In this document: piece by piece, positions 9,068 through 17,101 of the stretch | Layout: the number at the start of each line of letters is the position of its first letter | Position numbering within the stretch: position 1 is the first letter of the stretch | From: a bacterium | GTDB taxonomy: Bacteria; Myxococcota; UBA727; JAUIJE01 | NCBI GenBank assembly: GCA_030431455.1 | Contig: JAUIJE010000009.1 | Span: 62,001 to 126,000 of the forward strand | Length of the DNA: 64,000 nt | Direction: 5' to 3' | Program-made: the position numbers and the translations under genes | The notes under the pieces: model-generated | What the model was told of the DNA's origin: nothing | Database searches by the model: none | Seen by the model: only the letters and a program-made list of their open reading frames with translations

Positions 9068-10334
9068 CGATCACCAGGTCGGTGCCGCCCGGGTTGGCCG
9101 GGCGGGTGAAGAAAAAGTAGGCGCCGGTGGCCCCCGCGGCCGCGACCACGCCCAGCACGACGGCGCCCAACGCGGAGCCGATGAGGGTGGGGACCAGCAG
9201 GCTCCCGTCGTCCTCAGGTTCGGTCCCGCCGCCGCCCCCGCCGAACTGCGGACCGATGCCGAGAAAGCGGGCGAGCAGGGTGTCGTCGTCTTCGATGAGC
9301 TGCGCGTTTTCGCTGGTGGCGATGTCGCTCATGATTTGGACCGCGCCGTCGAGGTCGGACAGGTCAGCGGCCACCGCCAAGGCGGTCAGGCCGATGCGGT
9401 TGTCGGGACCGATGCGGCCCATCACCACCGAAAAGCCGTCGCGGTCGCGCTCGACCACGGCGATGAGGCACACCCCCGAGACCCGGGCGGCTTCGGTGGC
9501 GAAGTCATGGTGGCTGGTTCCGTTGCGCAATAGCTGGCGCGCGCTTTGGGCCGCGTGCCGACGAGGGTCGTCGAGCTCGGCGCGCACTTCGCGGTCGCGC
9601 TTTTTGAGCACCACGTACTCCTCTTGGCGGCCGTCGCCGATCACCGCGACGTAGTGGGGGCCGGGCAACAGGTCGGTGAGCTCAAGCGGCGTCTCCCCCC
9701 GGACGACCCCGTCGACGACGACGGTGGCCCCGGCGGGCACCGAGGTGACGCGCAGGGCGGGCCGCTTCTTGCGGTCCTCGAGGTTCTTTTTGATCGTCGC
9801 GTAGCGGTCCGTGACCTTGGGCGGCACCAGGCTCGGATCGGGCACGTAGTCCGGCATCTGGGCCGCGAGGGCGAGCATGGCCCGGTCCGCGGGGTCTTTT
9901 TTGGACAAGCGCCGCAAGGCGAGGGTGCGCACCAGCATCAGTTCTGCATAAGCATTCCAGGCCTTGGTTGATTCCCGGTACGCGTAGGTGCTCTCGAACC
10001 GGGCGATGCCGTCGTCGGCGCTGGCCACGGCCTTGTCGAACTCGCCGGCAAAAAACCGGGTCCGGGCGGTGCCCAGCAACTTGTCGAGGTCCTCGAGGGC
10101 GCCCTCGGGGGGGCCTTGATCGGCTTGGTCTTCGCGCGGCCGCACCACGTCGATGTCGCGGTCGGCGAACGCTTCGGCAAATGCATCTGCAATCTTGTCC
10201 GCCACCGCTTGGTCTTGCTCGTCGGCAGAACGGGTCACCGCGCCCAAAAACACGGGTCCGTCGGCGTGGGCCGACCCCGCGGCGAACAACGCCAATGGGC
10301 AAAGCAAGAGCAGGAGCGAGGCGGCGGGCCGCAT
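9051..10334 (-). CDS. Secreted PEGA-domain protein with C-terminal membrane anchor
   Basis: 427 residues. A signal peptide (LLLLLCPLALFAAGSAHA) is followed by a helical, TPR-like region (about 75-190; FFAGEFDKAVASADDGIARF) and one PEGA domain (about 200-270; LRVTSVPAGATVVVDGVVRG, then TPLELTDLLPGPHYVAV). After a variable region come a Gly/Glu spacer, one transmembrane helix (TLIGSALGAVVLGVVAAAG) and a 20-residue tail. PEGA domains are common in myxobacterial surface and kinase proteins; their ligand is not established. It is divergent from a Ser/Thr kinase that carries PEGA repeats and is paralogous to the protein at 18392-19765. A TAGGGT box ends 7 bases before ATG 10334 and no ribosome binding site is seen, so the mRNA may be leaderless. 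The more upstream open frame lies antisense to the kinase gene. Confidence 0.8.
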   Translation of the reverse strand: MRPAASLLLLLCPLALFAAGSAHADGPVFLGAVTRSADEQDQAVADKIADAFAEAFADRDIDVVRPREDQADQGPPEGALEDLDKLLGTARTRFFAGEFDKAVASADDGIARFESTYAYRESTKAWNAYAELMLVRTLALRRLSKKDPADRAMLALAAQMPDYVPDPSLVPPKVTDRYATIKKNLEDRKKRPALRVTSVPAGATVVVDGVVRGETPLELTDLLPGPHYVAVIGDGRQEEYVVLKKRDREVRAELDDPRRHAAQSARQLLRNGTSHHDFATEAARVSGVCLIAVVERDRDGFSVVMGRIGPDNRIGLTALAVAADLSDLDGAVQIMSDIATSENAQLIEDDDTLLARFLGIGPQFGGGGGGTEPEDDGSLLVPTLIGSALGAVVLGVVAAAGATGAYFFFTRPANPGGTDLVIDASRL

Positions 10335-10341
10335 CGGCCGT

Positions 10342-10347
10342 ACCCTA
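10342..10347 (-). promoter_or_regulatory. Candidate -10 box (TAGGGT) of a leaderless transcript
   Basis: On the minus strand TAGGGT ends 7 bases before the ATG at 10334. That would put the transcription start at or next to the start codon. No Shine-Dalgarno sequence lies between them and no convincing -35 box is seen. The same arrangement recurs before at least five other genes in this window. Confidence 0.5.
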
Positions 10348-10484
10348 CACCGATCCGGTTGTCGCCGCAGGCTTTCGGCCCCTGTGTAACCCTTCAAAAA
10401 GTATGACCTTTTTGGCAGTCGCGGCCCGGTCTGGCCGGGGCCATCCGGGTGGCGCATCGCCGCAACTGATGAAATCCTCCCGCC

Positions 10485-12791
10485 GTGACCGATCCCGAGA
10501 ACACCGAACCCACGGCCGACGTCGACAGCATCGGCCGTTATCAAATCGTGCGCCCCCTCGCGCGCGGGGGGATGGCGGAGGTGTACCTGGGCCGGTCCAT
10601 CGGTCTGCACGGTTTTCAGAAACTGGTCGCGATCAAGCGCATCCGGGCCAAATACTCGAACGAGAGTTCGTTCATCAACATGCTCGTCGACGAAGCCCGC
10701 ATCAGCATGTTGCTCACCCACCCCAACATCGCGCAGGTCCTCGAGTTCGGCGAGCAAGACGGGGACTACTACCTCGTGCTCGAGTACGTCCCCGGCGAGA
10801 GCCTCTCCCACCTCGTGCGCCGGGCGGTCAAAGGGGGAGAGCGCCTCGGGGTGTTCGAGGTTTGTTACATCCTGGTCGAGGTCCTCCAAGGTCTGCACGC
10901 CGCCCACGTGCAGCGGGATCAGAAGGGCGAGCCCGCCCACATCGTGCACCGCGACGTGTCCCCGCAGAACATCCTGATTTCTTACGAGGGGTTGGTGAAG
11001 CTGATCGACTTCGGCATCGCCAAGGCCAAGCGGCGCTTGGAGCGCACCGAGGTCGGCACCATCAAGGGCAAGCTGCGGTACCTCGCCCCCGAGATGATCG
11101 ACCCCAAGCGCTTCGCCCCCGGGGGAGAGTTCGATCACCGGGTCGATGTGTTCGCCGCGGGGGTGGTCCTGTTCGAGGCCATCGCCGGGCGCAAGCTGTT
11201 CTTCGGTGAGAACGAATTCGACGTCTACGAATCGATCATGAAGGACGAGGTGCCGGACCTGGTGCCGCACGGGATCTGTGACGCCCCGTTGATGAACATC
11301 ATGCGCCGCGCGCTGAAGAAGCGCCCCGAGGACCGCTACGACAGTGCAGAAGCATTTGCGGACGACCTCCGGGCCTACATCTACCGGCGCGAGCCCAGCT
11401 TTACCCAAAAGCGCATCGCGGGTTTGATGGATCGGTACTTCGCCGACGAGCACGCCGCCACCATCCAGCTCGACGCCGCCGCCCCCCAGGAGATCGACGA
11501 CGCGCCCCGTGAGCTCACCTTCGTGGGCACGTCGCTGACGTCCCCCTCCCGCCCCGGGGACAAGCGGGGGGCGCCCCGGGTCAGCAGCGAGCCCACCCGG
11601 GCCCAGCGCGGCCCGCGGTCGAAGGAACCGCGGGGCAGCCGGTCCGGTTCGAGCGAGTCGCGCCCCGGCGGCGGCCAAATCAAGGATGCGTTGGTGGCCA
11701 ACCCCAGCGCGCCCACCGAGATGGTCGACGCCCGCGTGCTTCGCGACGCGCTGGAGGGCCCGCCCCCCGACGAGCGGGACGGACAGACGGTGACGGTGAT
11801 GGCGGACAGCGCCTCGGGGACCCGTCCCCCCGACCGCACCGACACGGGGGAAGCGGCGGCGTTGACCAGCGTGGCCGCGGTCAGTCGCCACGAGAAGACC
11901 GGCGAGACCCCGTCGACCAACACCGAGCTGGTGCGGGCATCGGGGGCGCGGTCCTGGTCCACCGTCATCGCCGCGGGGGTGGTGGTGGGCCTGTTGATGG
12001 CGGTGATGATCGTGTTCGCGGTGGAGTCGGGCGACGACGAGCCCGGCGGTGACGCGCCCGCGGAAGGCGATGCGGTACCGCTGCTCATCGATGTGAAGCC
12101 CAAGGGGGCCCGGGTGGTCGAGCGCGGGGCGAACAGCCCGCCGGCGGAGGCCCCGGTGGTGTGGATGAAGACCCCGGGCGAACGCCTGGAGGTCGAAATC
12201 ACCGCGCCGGGGTACGAACCCATGACCCGCGTCATCAATGTGCCTGCAGGGGAGGCGCGGCCGAAGCTCTCGGTGGCGTTGACCCCCAAGCCGGTGCCGC
12301 TGGTGGTCACCACCGAGCCCCCCGGGGCCACGGTCACGGTGGACGGGCAGGCCCTGGACGAGGTGGACACCGTGTTGCCGGACCGGGCGGTCCGGGTCAC
12401 GGCCACGCTCGACGGTCACCGGGACGTGACCCGCGAATTCCGCGCCCAGGTCGATGAAAAGCTCACCGTGCATCTCGTGCTGGAGCCGGACCAACCCGAG
12501 CCGGTGGATGAGCCCCCCAAGCGAGGGGACCGCAAACCAAGCCGCACGTCGAGCAAGCCGCGCAAGACGTCGCGCAAGGCCCAGTACGGCAAGCTCCAGA
12601 TCACGACCTCGCCGGTCTGGGCCCAGGTGACCATCGACGGCGACCCCATCGAGGAGACCACCCCGGTGACGGTGAAGCTCGAGGCCGGGCGGCACAAGGT
12701 GGTGCTCACCCACCCGCCCAAGGGTTATGTGAAGTCCTTCACCGTCGAGGTCAAGGCGAACAAAACCGTACGTCGTCGGGTGAGCTTCTAG
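10485..12791 (+). CDS. Ser/Thr protein kinase with transmembrane helix and PEGA repeats
   Basis: 768-residue Hanks-type kinase. The kinase domain spans about residues 19-290: Gly-rich loop LARGGMAEVYLG, Lys51 in VAIKRI, catalytic loop HRDVSPQN (Asp157; the HRDVSPQN form is common in myxobacterial kinases) and DFG at 175-177. A disordered, charged linker follows. One transmembrane helix lies at about 491-512 (VIAAGVVVGLLMAVMIVFAV). Outside the membrane are three PEGA-type repeats (LLIDVKPKGARVV; LVVTTEPPGATVTVDGQ; LQITTSPVWAQVTIDGDP) ending in SVTVRRRVSF-like basic residues. The GTG at 10485 is the only start that keeps the kinase domain at the N-terminus. Divergent from the PEGA-TM operon, 150 bases away. 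The stimulus and substrates are not visible. Confidence 0.93.
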   Translation: MTDPENTEPTADVDSIGRYQIVRPLARGGMAEVYLGRSIGLHGFQKLVAIKRIRAKYSNESSFINMLVDEARISMLLTHPNIAQVLEFGEQDGDYYLVLEYVPGESLSHLVRRAVKGGERLGVFEVCYILVEVLQGLHAAHVQRDQKGEPAHIVHRDVSPQNILISYEGLVKLIDFGIAKAKRRLERTEVGTIKGKLRYLAPEMIDPKRFAPGGEFDHRVDVFAAGVVLFEAIAGRKLFFGENEFDVYESIMKDEVPDLVPHGICDAPLMNIMRRALKKRPEDRYDSAEAFADDLRAYIYRREPSFTQKRIAGLMDRYFADEHAATIQLDAAAPQEIDDAPRELTFVGTSLTSPSRPGDKRGAPRVSSEPTRAQRGPRSKEPRGSRSGSSESRPGGGQIKDALVANPSAPTEMVDARVLRDALEGPPPDERDGQTVTVMADSASGTRPPDRTDTGEAAALTSVAAVSRHEKTGETPSTNTELVRASGARSWSTVIAAGVVVGLLMAVMIVFAVESGDDEPGGDAPAEGDAVPLLIDVKPKGARVVERGANSPPAEAPVVWMKTPGERLEVEITAPGYEPMTRVINVPAGEARPKLSVALTPKPVPLVVTTEPPGATVTVDGQALDEVDTVLPDRAVRVTATLDGHRDVTREFRAQVDEKLTVHLVLEPDQPEPVDEPPKRGDRKPSRTSSKPRKTSRKAQYGKLQITTSPVWAQVTIDGDPIEETTPVTVKLEAGRHKVVLTHPPKGYVKSFTVEVKANKTVRRRVSF

Positions 12792-12820
12792 AGCGCAGTC
12801 AGCACATCTGGACGTGCGCT
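12792..12820. terminator. Possible shared hairpin between convergent genes
   Basis: The 27 bases between the convergent kinase and metallophosphatase genes hold an imperfect inverted repeat, AGCGCA-GTC ... GAC-G-TGCGCT, with a one-base bulge. Its position suits a bidirectional terminator, but there is no T-run on either side, so the call is weak. Confidence 0.3.
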
Positions 12821-13802
12821 AGCCCATGCGCGCAGGCAACGGGCCGAGCCGCACCCGGGCGCGGTCTGGCCGCCACGCGAACATCTGGCCGCGCTCGACG
12901 TAGTAAGCGCCCACCGTGCCCCCGCTGCCCCCGAGGCCGACGTCGGTGAAGCACAGCCGGCCGTTGCGGCGCAGGTAGGGCATGCCCTTTTCGCCCCCGA
13001 TGAGGTCGGTGCGGGTGTGGCCCACACACATGGAGCTGGCCCGGACCGCGCGCAGGGTGCGTTCGAGCAGCCCATCGGTGATCTCATCGTTGGCGATGGC
13101 AAAGGTGCGGCACCACAGGGGCCCCTCCTCGGACACCAGCGGGCTGTCCACCGGGAGGTCGAGGCTGGTCTCGGGGTGCGTCGACCAATGGTCCTGCACC
13201 ATGCGGTGCAGCCGGGGCAGACCCAGCGCGGCGAACCGCGGGTGGAGCCCGCCGTGGGTGATCAGGACCGACCCGACGCGGATGGCCACCGGCAAAGACC
13301 GCAAGAACCGACCGTAGGGCCCGTCGGGTCCAAAGGCATTGCGGTAGGCGTCGCGCCCGGGGACGTTTTTTTCTTCCCAGTCCCGCAGCGCCCCCACCAC
13401 CGGATCGGTCTCGCCGCCCCGGGTGCGGGCGTCGAGCAATGCATAGACATGCGCGGCCCGGGCGGCGTCGAAGCGAGCACGCTCCTCCCGGCCGGCGAAC
13501 TCCAAGAACTCTTCGGGGTGGCACCAGGCCAGGTTGCCGAGGGTGACCATGGCCTCGTGGTTGCCGAGCAGCATGGTGAAGCGGCTGGCCCGGCGGCGGG
13601 CCTGGCGGGACAGGCGCATGATCCGATCGAGGGCGACCCGGGCGGTGGCCCCGCGGTTGACCACGTCCCCCACCTGGACCACGTGGGTGTCGCGCGCGAT
13701 CCACACCCCGTCGTGGTCGGTGATGCCCATGCCGCATAGAATTGTGTGCAGCGCGTGGTCGTCACCGTTGAGGTCGCCGATGACCACCAGCCGCTCCGGC
13801 AT
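12819..13802 (-). CDS. Calcineurin-like metallophosphatase (Shewanella-type PPP relative)
   Basis: 327-residue soluble metallophosphoesterase. Motifs run in the usual order: VVIGDLNGDDHALHTIL (metal site 1), VVQVGDVVNRG (GDxVDRG-like, with Asn in place of Asp), LLGNHEAMV (GNHE), VLITHGGLHP and SSMCVGHTRTD. The first motif reads GDLNG where the family normally has GDxHG, so a metal-ligand His is replaced by Asn. The start at 13802 (MPERLVVIGD) puts motif 1 near the N-terminus; an in-frame extension upstream exists but reads as basic low-complexity sequence. It lies 162 bases downstream of a sensor kinase gene on the same strand. Whether it is a protein phosphatase is an inference from family resemblance. 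Confidence 0.82.
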   Translation of the reverse strand: MPERLVVIGDLNGDDHALHTILCGMGITDHDGVWIARDTHVVQVGDVVNRGATARVALDRIMRLSRQARRRASRFTMLLGNHEAMVTLGNLAWCHPEEFLEFAGREERARFDAARAAHVYALLDARTRGGETDPVVGALRDWEEKNVPGRDAYRNAFGPDGPYGRFLRSLPVAIRVGSVLITHGGLHPRFAALGLPRLHRMVQDHWSTHPETSLDLPVDSPLVSEEGPLWCRTFAIANDEITDGLLERTLRAVRASSMCVGHTRTDLIGGEKGMPYLRRNGRLCFTDVGLGGSGGTVGAYYVERGQMFAWRPDRARVRLGPLPARMG

Positions 13803-13964
13803 GGCGTACACCACCCGAGAGCGTTGCAGCCCTTCGCGCGGCGGTCTTCGCAACCGAAACGAAAACCGTGGGCGCACTGTGCGTTTGGCTGGTCGATTCA
13901 GAACAAACCCCCAAACCGACAAGACCAAATCCGGCCTGACAGATCAAACCCGTGGCCAGGCGGA

Positions 13965-15437
13965 TCACGCCGCGGTCGGGATCTCGACCTTGAATGTGCT
14001 CCCTCGTCCCACCACGCTCTCGATGTAGATCCGGCCGTGGTGGCCCTCGACGATGCCGCGGGTGATGGCGAGCCCGAGGCCCGAGCCTTGGCGGCCCTGG
14101 GAGAGCAGATCCCCCACCCGGTAGAACCGGTCGAACACCCGGCCCCATTCGGATTTGGGCAACCCCGGTCCGTTGTCCTGCACCCCGAACACGATGCGGC
14201 GCCGCCCTTGGTGGGCGAAGATGTGAATGCGCTTGTCCGCCCCGGTGTACTTGTAGGCGTTGCCGAGGAGATTGACGAACACCTCGACGAGGGCCTCCTT
14301 GTCGGCGAGCACATCGGGCAGGTCGGCGTCGACGGAGCTGGTGAGGGAGAGCGCGGACTCTTCGCCCGGGGCCACGGTGTGGGCGCGGAAGGCCTCGATG
14401 GCGTCGTCGATGACCCGCCGGGCGGGCACGGGCCGGAGATTGAAGATGCGGCGGCCAGCCTGGAGGCGGGCGTAGCCCAGCACGCGTTCGATCATGTCGG
14501 AAAGCCGCTCGGTCTCGCGGGACAGGAGGTCGAGGCACTCCTCGCGTTCGGCCGCGTCGGCCCGGCCGAGCTTCAGGGTCTCGATGAACATGCGAATCGA
14601 CGTCAGCGGGGTCCGCAGCTCGTGGCTGACGTGGGACACGAAATCGGTCTTGAGCCGGCTGAGCTTCGTCTCTTGCCAGATGAGCCGGGAGGTCAAGACC
14701 ACGCCGGTGACCAGGGCGATGTTGAACACCAACAGCAGCACCACGTAGATGATCGCGAGGGTGCCCTCAGGCTCGGGGGCGGTGACCTCCAGGGTGTACC
14801 GGTTGAACGGTGGGGGCAGGTCCGAGACTGCGAGCTGGGAGACGGACGGCGCGCTGGCTTCGGCCATCAACGTCTGCACCAAGCCTTCGGGGGAATCGGC
14901 GAGGGACACATCGTCGTCGGGACCGACCCGGAGGCGCACGGTGAGCTCATCCTGGTCGCGGCCCACCGACTCCACCGCGGACGCGAGCTTGTCGTCGTCG
15001 AGGCGGTAGGCGACCAGGCCGCCCGCGTCGGTGCGTTGCACGGCGACAATGCCTTCGTCCACCCGCAGGTGGGTCACGCCGCCCGGCCGCAGCGCCGCGC
15101 CCGCCCCCCACACCGGGTCGTCACCCGCGGCTTCGGGGTCGTCGGGCGGCGACATCACCCCCGCCACCGGCAACCGCTCGTCGTCGAACTCGGACGCGTC
15201 GTTCCGGAGCCGCTTGGCCGCTTCCGCGGTGCGTTGCACGAGCGCAAAGAGCACGCTCTCCGCCTCTTTGATCAGGGCCTCGGCCGCTTCCCGTTGGCGC
15301 TGCTTTTCCGCTTGGCGTTCGTTGCGGGCCGCGATCACCCCGAACCCAGACAGGGCCATCGAAGGCAACACCACCAACGTGCAGAACAGCACGAAAATGC
15401 GGCGAAAACCGACGACGTCTTGTCCGCTTCTGGCCAT
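13965..15437 (-). CDS. Membrane sensor histidine kinase
   Basis: 490 residues. TM1 is at about 12-36 (IFVLFCTLVVLPSMALSGFG), then a roughly 190-residue extracytoplasmic sensor region that begins with a charged helix (NERQAEKQRQREAAEALIKE). TM2 lies at about 226-250 (AIIYVVLLLVFNIALVTGVV). The HisKA domain has the phosphoacceptor His272 in FVSHVSHELRTPLTSIRM. The HATPase domain has the N-box NLLGNAYKYTG, G1 DNGPGLP and G2 GSGLGLAI. No HAMP domain is evident, because the kinase helix follows TM2 closely. ATG 15437 is preceded on the minus strand by GAGGAG. No response regulator is adjacent. A metallophosphatase gene lies downstream and a thioredoxin-like gene is divergent. The signal is unknown. 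Confidence 0.93.
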   Translation of the reverse strand: MARSGQDVVGFRRIFVLFCTLVVLPSMALSGFGVIAARNERQAEKQRQREAAEALIKEAESVLFALVQRTAEAAKRLRNDASEFDDERLPVAGVMSPPDDPEAAGDDPVWGAGAALRPGGVTHLRVDEGIVAVQRTDAGGLVAYRLDDDKLASAVESVGRDQDELTVRLRVGPDDDVSLADSPEGLVQTLMAEASAPSVSQLAVSDLPPPFNRYTLEVTAPEPEGTLAIIYVVLLLVFNIALVTGVVLTSRLIWQETKLSRLKTDFVSHVSHELRTPLTSIRMFIETLKLGRADAAEREECLDLLSRETERLSDMIERVLGYARLQAGRRIFNLRPVPARRVIDDAIEAFRAHTVAPGEESALSLTSSVDADLPDVLADKEALVEVFVNLLGNAYKYTGADKRIHIFAHQGRRRIVFGVQDNGPGLPKSEWGRVFDRFYRVGDLLSQGRQGSGLGLAITRGIVEGHHGRIYIESVVGRGSTFKVEIPTAA

Positions 15438-15521
15438 GGGTGCTCCTCGGGTGTCACTAACCGGGCCGGGACTACGTTGTTAGAGTGGACAAAGGCGGGA
15501 CAAAAGACCCGCGGAGGCGTT

Positions 15522-16058
15522 TTGACAGAAGCCAGCCGCACCTTCGATCTCAAAGGCATCGCCGCCCTGGGGGCGCGCGTCGTCCTGTTTGGGGGCGCCT
15601 TGTTCCTGCTGGTCACCATCGTCACCGGCCAAGGCGGCATGCTCGAAAAGGGGGGGCCCGCGCCTCCGCTGCACCTCACATCCTACGACGGCAAACACTG
15701 GGACTTGTCGGTGTTCGAAGGGCGTCCGGTGGTGGTCAACTTCTGGGCCACGTGGTGCCCGCCCTGCATGGCCGAGTTGCCCCATTTTGCCCGCACCGCA
15801 CAGGAGCGTGACGACGTCGTGCTCGTGGGCGTGGCGGTGCAAAGCCCGCCGCAGGAAGTGTTCGACACGTTGCGCCGCCTCGACATCCGCTACCCGATCG
15901 CGACGAGCGATGCCCACTCGCTCGAGGCTTGGCAAGCCCAGACCCTGCCGACCACCTACGTGCTCGACGACAAGCACCGGGTGGTGTGGGCCGCGCGCGG
16001 GCAGCTCACCAAGAGCCAGCTCGACGACGCCATCGCCGAGGTGGTGCCCGCGCCGTGA
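15522..16058 (+). CDS. Membrane-anchored thioredoxin-like protein (TlpA/ResA type)
   Basis: 178 residues. A signal anchor (LGARVVLFGGALFLLVTIVT) is followed by a TlpA/ResA-like thioredoxin fold facing the periplasm. Its active site is WATWCPPCMAEL, the cis-Pro region is TLPTTYVLDDKHRV, and the redox-family lead-in is PPLHLTSYDGKHWDLSVFEG. Such proteins usually reduce apocytochrome c or other exported thiols; the partner here is not visible. The start is inferred as TTG 15522 because GGAGG lies about 5 bases before it and no ATG fits. A TAGAGT element at 15481-15486 may be its -10 box. The stop overlaps the next gene by 4 bases (GTGA), which implies translational coupling with the deacetylase. 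Confidence 0.87.
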   Translation: MTEASRTFDLKGIAALGARVVLFGGALFLLVTIVTGQGGMLEKGGPAPPLHLTSYDGKHWDLSVFEGRPVVVNFWATWCPPCMAELPHFARTAQERDDVVLVGVAVQSPPQEVFDTLRRLDIRYPIATSDAHSLEAWQAQTLPTTYVLDDKHRVVWAARGQLTKSQLDDAIAEVVPAP

Positions 16059-17101
16059 GCGGCGCGGCCCGCGTCTTTTTTGACCCCGTGGTGCGCGATC
16101 ACGACCCGGGGCGCGGGCACCCCGAGAGCCCGGCGCGGGCCGACGCCATCGCGGCCATGCTCGGGGCGCGCGGCGCGACCGTCGAGAGCGCGCCCCCCAT
16201 CGATGAAATGGCATTGGGCCAGACCCACGCCCCCGCCCATGTGGCCCGGGTGCTGGGCGCGGCCGGGCGGCCCCATTCCTTTGACCCCGACACGCACGCG
16301 GCGCCCCCCTCGGTGGGTGTCGCCCTGCGCGCCGCGGGCATGACCTGCGCCGCGGTGGACGCGGCGTTGGCCGCCCCGGGCACGGCCGCGTTCGCCCTGG
16401 TGCGGCCCCCGGGCCATCACGCCACCCCCGATCAGCCCATGGGGTTCTGTTTCTTCAATAACATTGCGCTGGCGGCGGAGCGGGCCCTCGCCACCGACGG
16501 CGTGGACCGGGTCCTGATCGTGGATTGGGACGTCCACCACGGCAACGGGACCGAGGCGTGCTTCTGGGCGCGCGACGACGTGCTGGTGTTCAACACGCAT
16601 CAGTTTCCGTTCTATCCCGGCACCGGGGCGGCCCACGACGTGGGCGCGGGGCCGGGCCGCGGCTACACCGTGAACCTGCCGCTCGGCCCCGGCGCCGACG
16701 ACGCGACCTTGGGCACGCTGTACCAAGAGATCCTCCGGCCGCTGGCCGCGGCCTACCGACCGGACCTGGTGTTGGTGTCCGCGGGTTTTGACGGGCACCG
16801 GCGCGACCCGCTCGGCGGCTTCGACCTCAGCACCGAGGGGTTCGCGGCGCTGTGCGGCGTGGCCCACGAGATTGCCCGCGACCACGCCGCGGGGCGGTTG
16901 GCGTTGGCCCTCGAGGGCGGGTACGACACCGAGGCCCTCGCCGAGAGCGTGTCCGCGGTGCTCGATGTGCTCGACGGGCGGGCACCCCCGCCGGTCCGGA
17001 CGGGGAGCCGCCACGCGGACGCCGCCATCGCTGCGTTCGATGACGCGCACCGGGGCGTCGGCCCGCTGGCGGCTCCGGTCAGCCTGCCTCGGGGCGGATG
17101 A
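16055..17101 (+). CDS. HDAC/AcuC-family deacetylase (class II-like)
   Basis: 348-residue zinc-dependent deacetylase of the arginase/HDAC fold, acting on acetyl-lysine, acetylpolyamine or a related amide. Visible are ERRHPESP-like HDPGRGHPESPARADAI, the His-His dyad in RPPGHHATPDQPMGFC, the zinc-binding VDWDVHHGNGT with its second Asp/His, and VSAGFDGHRRDPLGGFDL. Near the end is ALEGGYD. All catalytic positions look intact. The start is GTG 16055, overlapping the upstream stop by 4 bases. The 3' end overlaps the convergent kelch lipoprotein gene by 23 bases. Substrate preference cannot be read from sequence; coupling to a thioredoxin-like gene is unusual context. Confidence 0.93.
   Translation: MSGAARVFFDPVVRDHDPGRGHPESPARADAIAAMLGARGATVESAPPIDEMALGQTHAPAHVARVLGAAGRPHSFDPDTHAAPPSVGVALRAAGMTCAAVDAALAAPGTAAFALVRPPGHHATPDQPMGFCFFNNIALAAERALATDGVDRVLIVDWDVHHGNGTEACFWARDDVLVFNTHQFPFYPGTGAAHDVGAGPGRGYTVNLPLGPGADDATLGTLYQEILRPLAAAYRPDLVLVSAGFDGHRRDPLGGFDLSTEGFAALCGVAHEIARDHAAGRLALALEGGYDTEALAESVSAVLDVLDGRAPPPVRTGSRHADAAIAAFDDAHRGVGPLAAPVSLPRGG

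Noticed and set aside
9051-12713. A 1220-codon open frame antisense to the kinase gene
   Set aside because: Only its C-terminal 427 codons (9051-10334) have a signal peptide and domains. The upstream part mirrors the kinase gene and is a by-product of high G+C on the opposite strand.
13746-15521. N-terminal extension of the thioredoxin-like protein
   Set aside because: The open frame upstream of 15522 lies antisense to the sensor kinase and has no family resemblance. The signal anchor starts just after the TTG with a good ribosome binding site.
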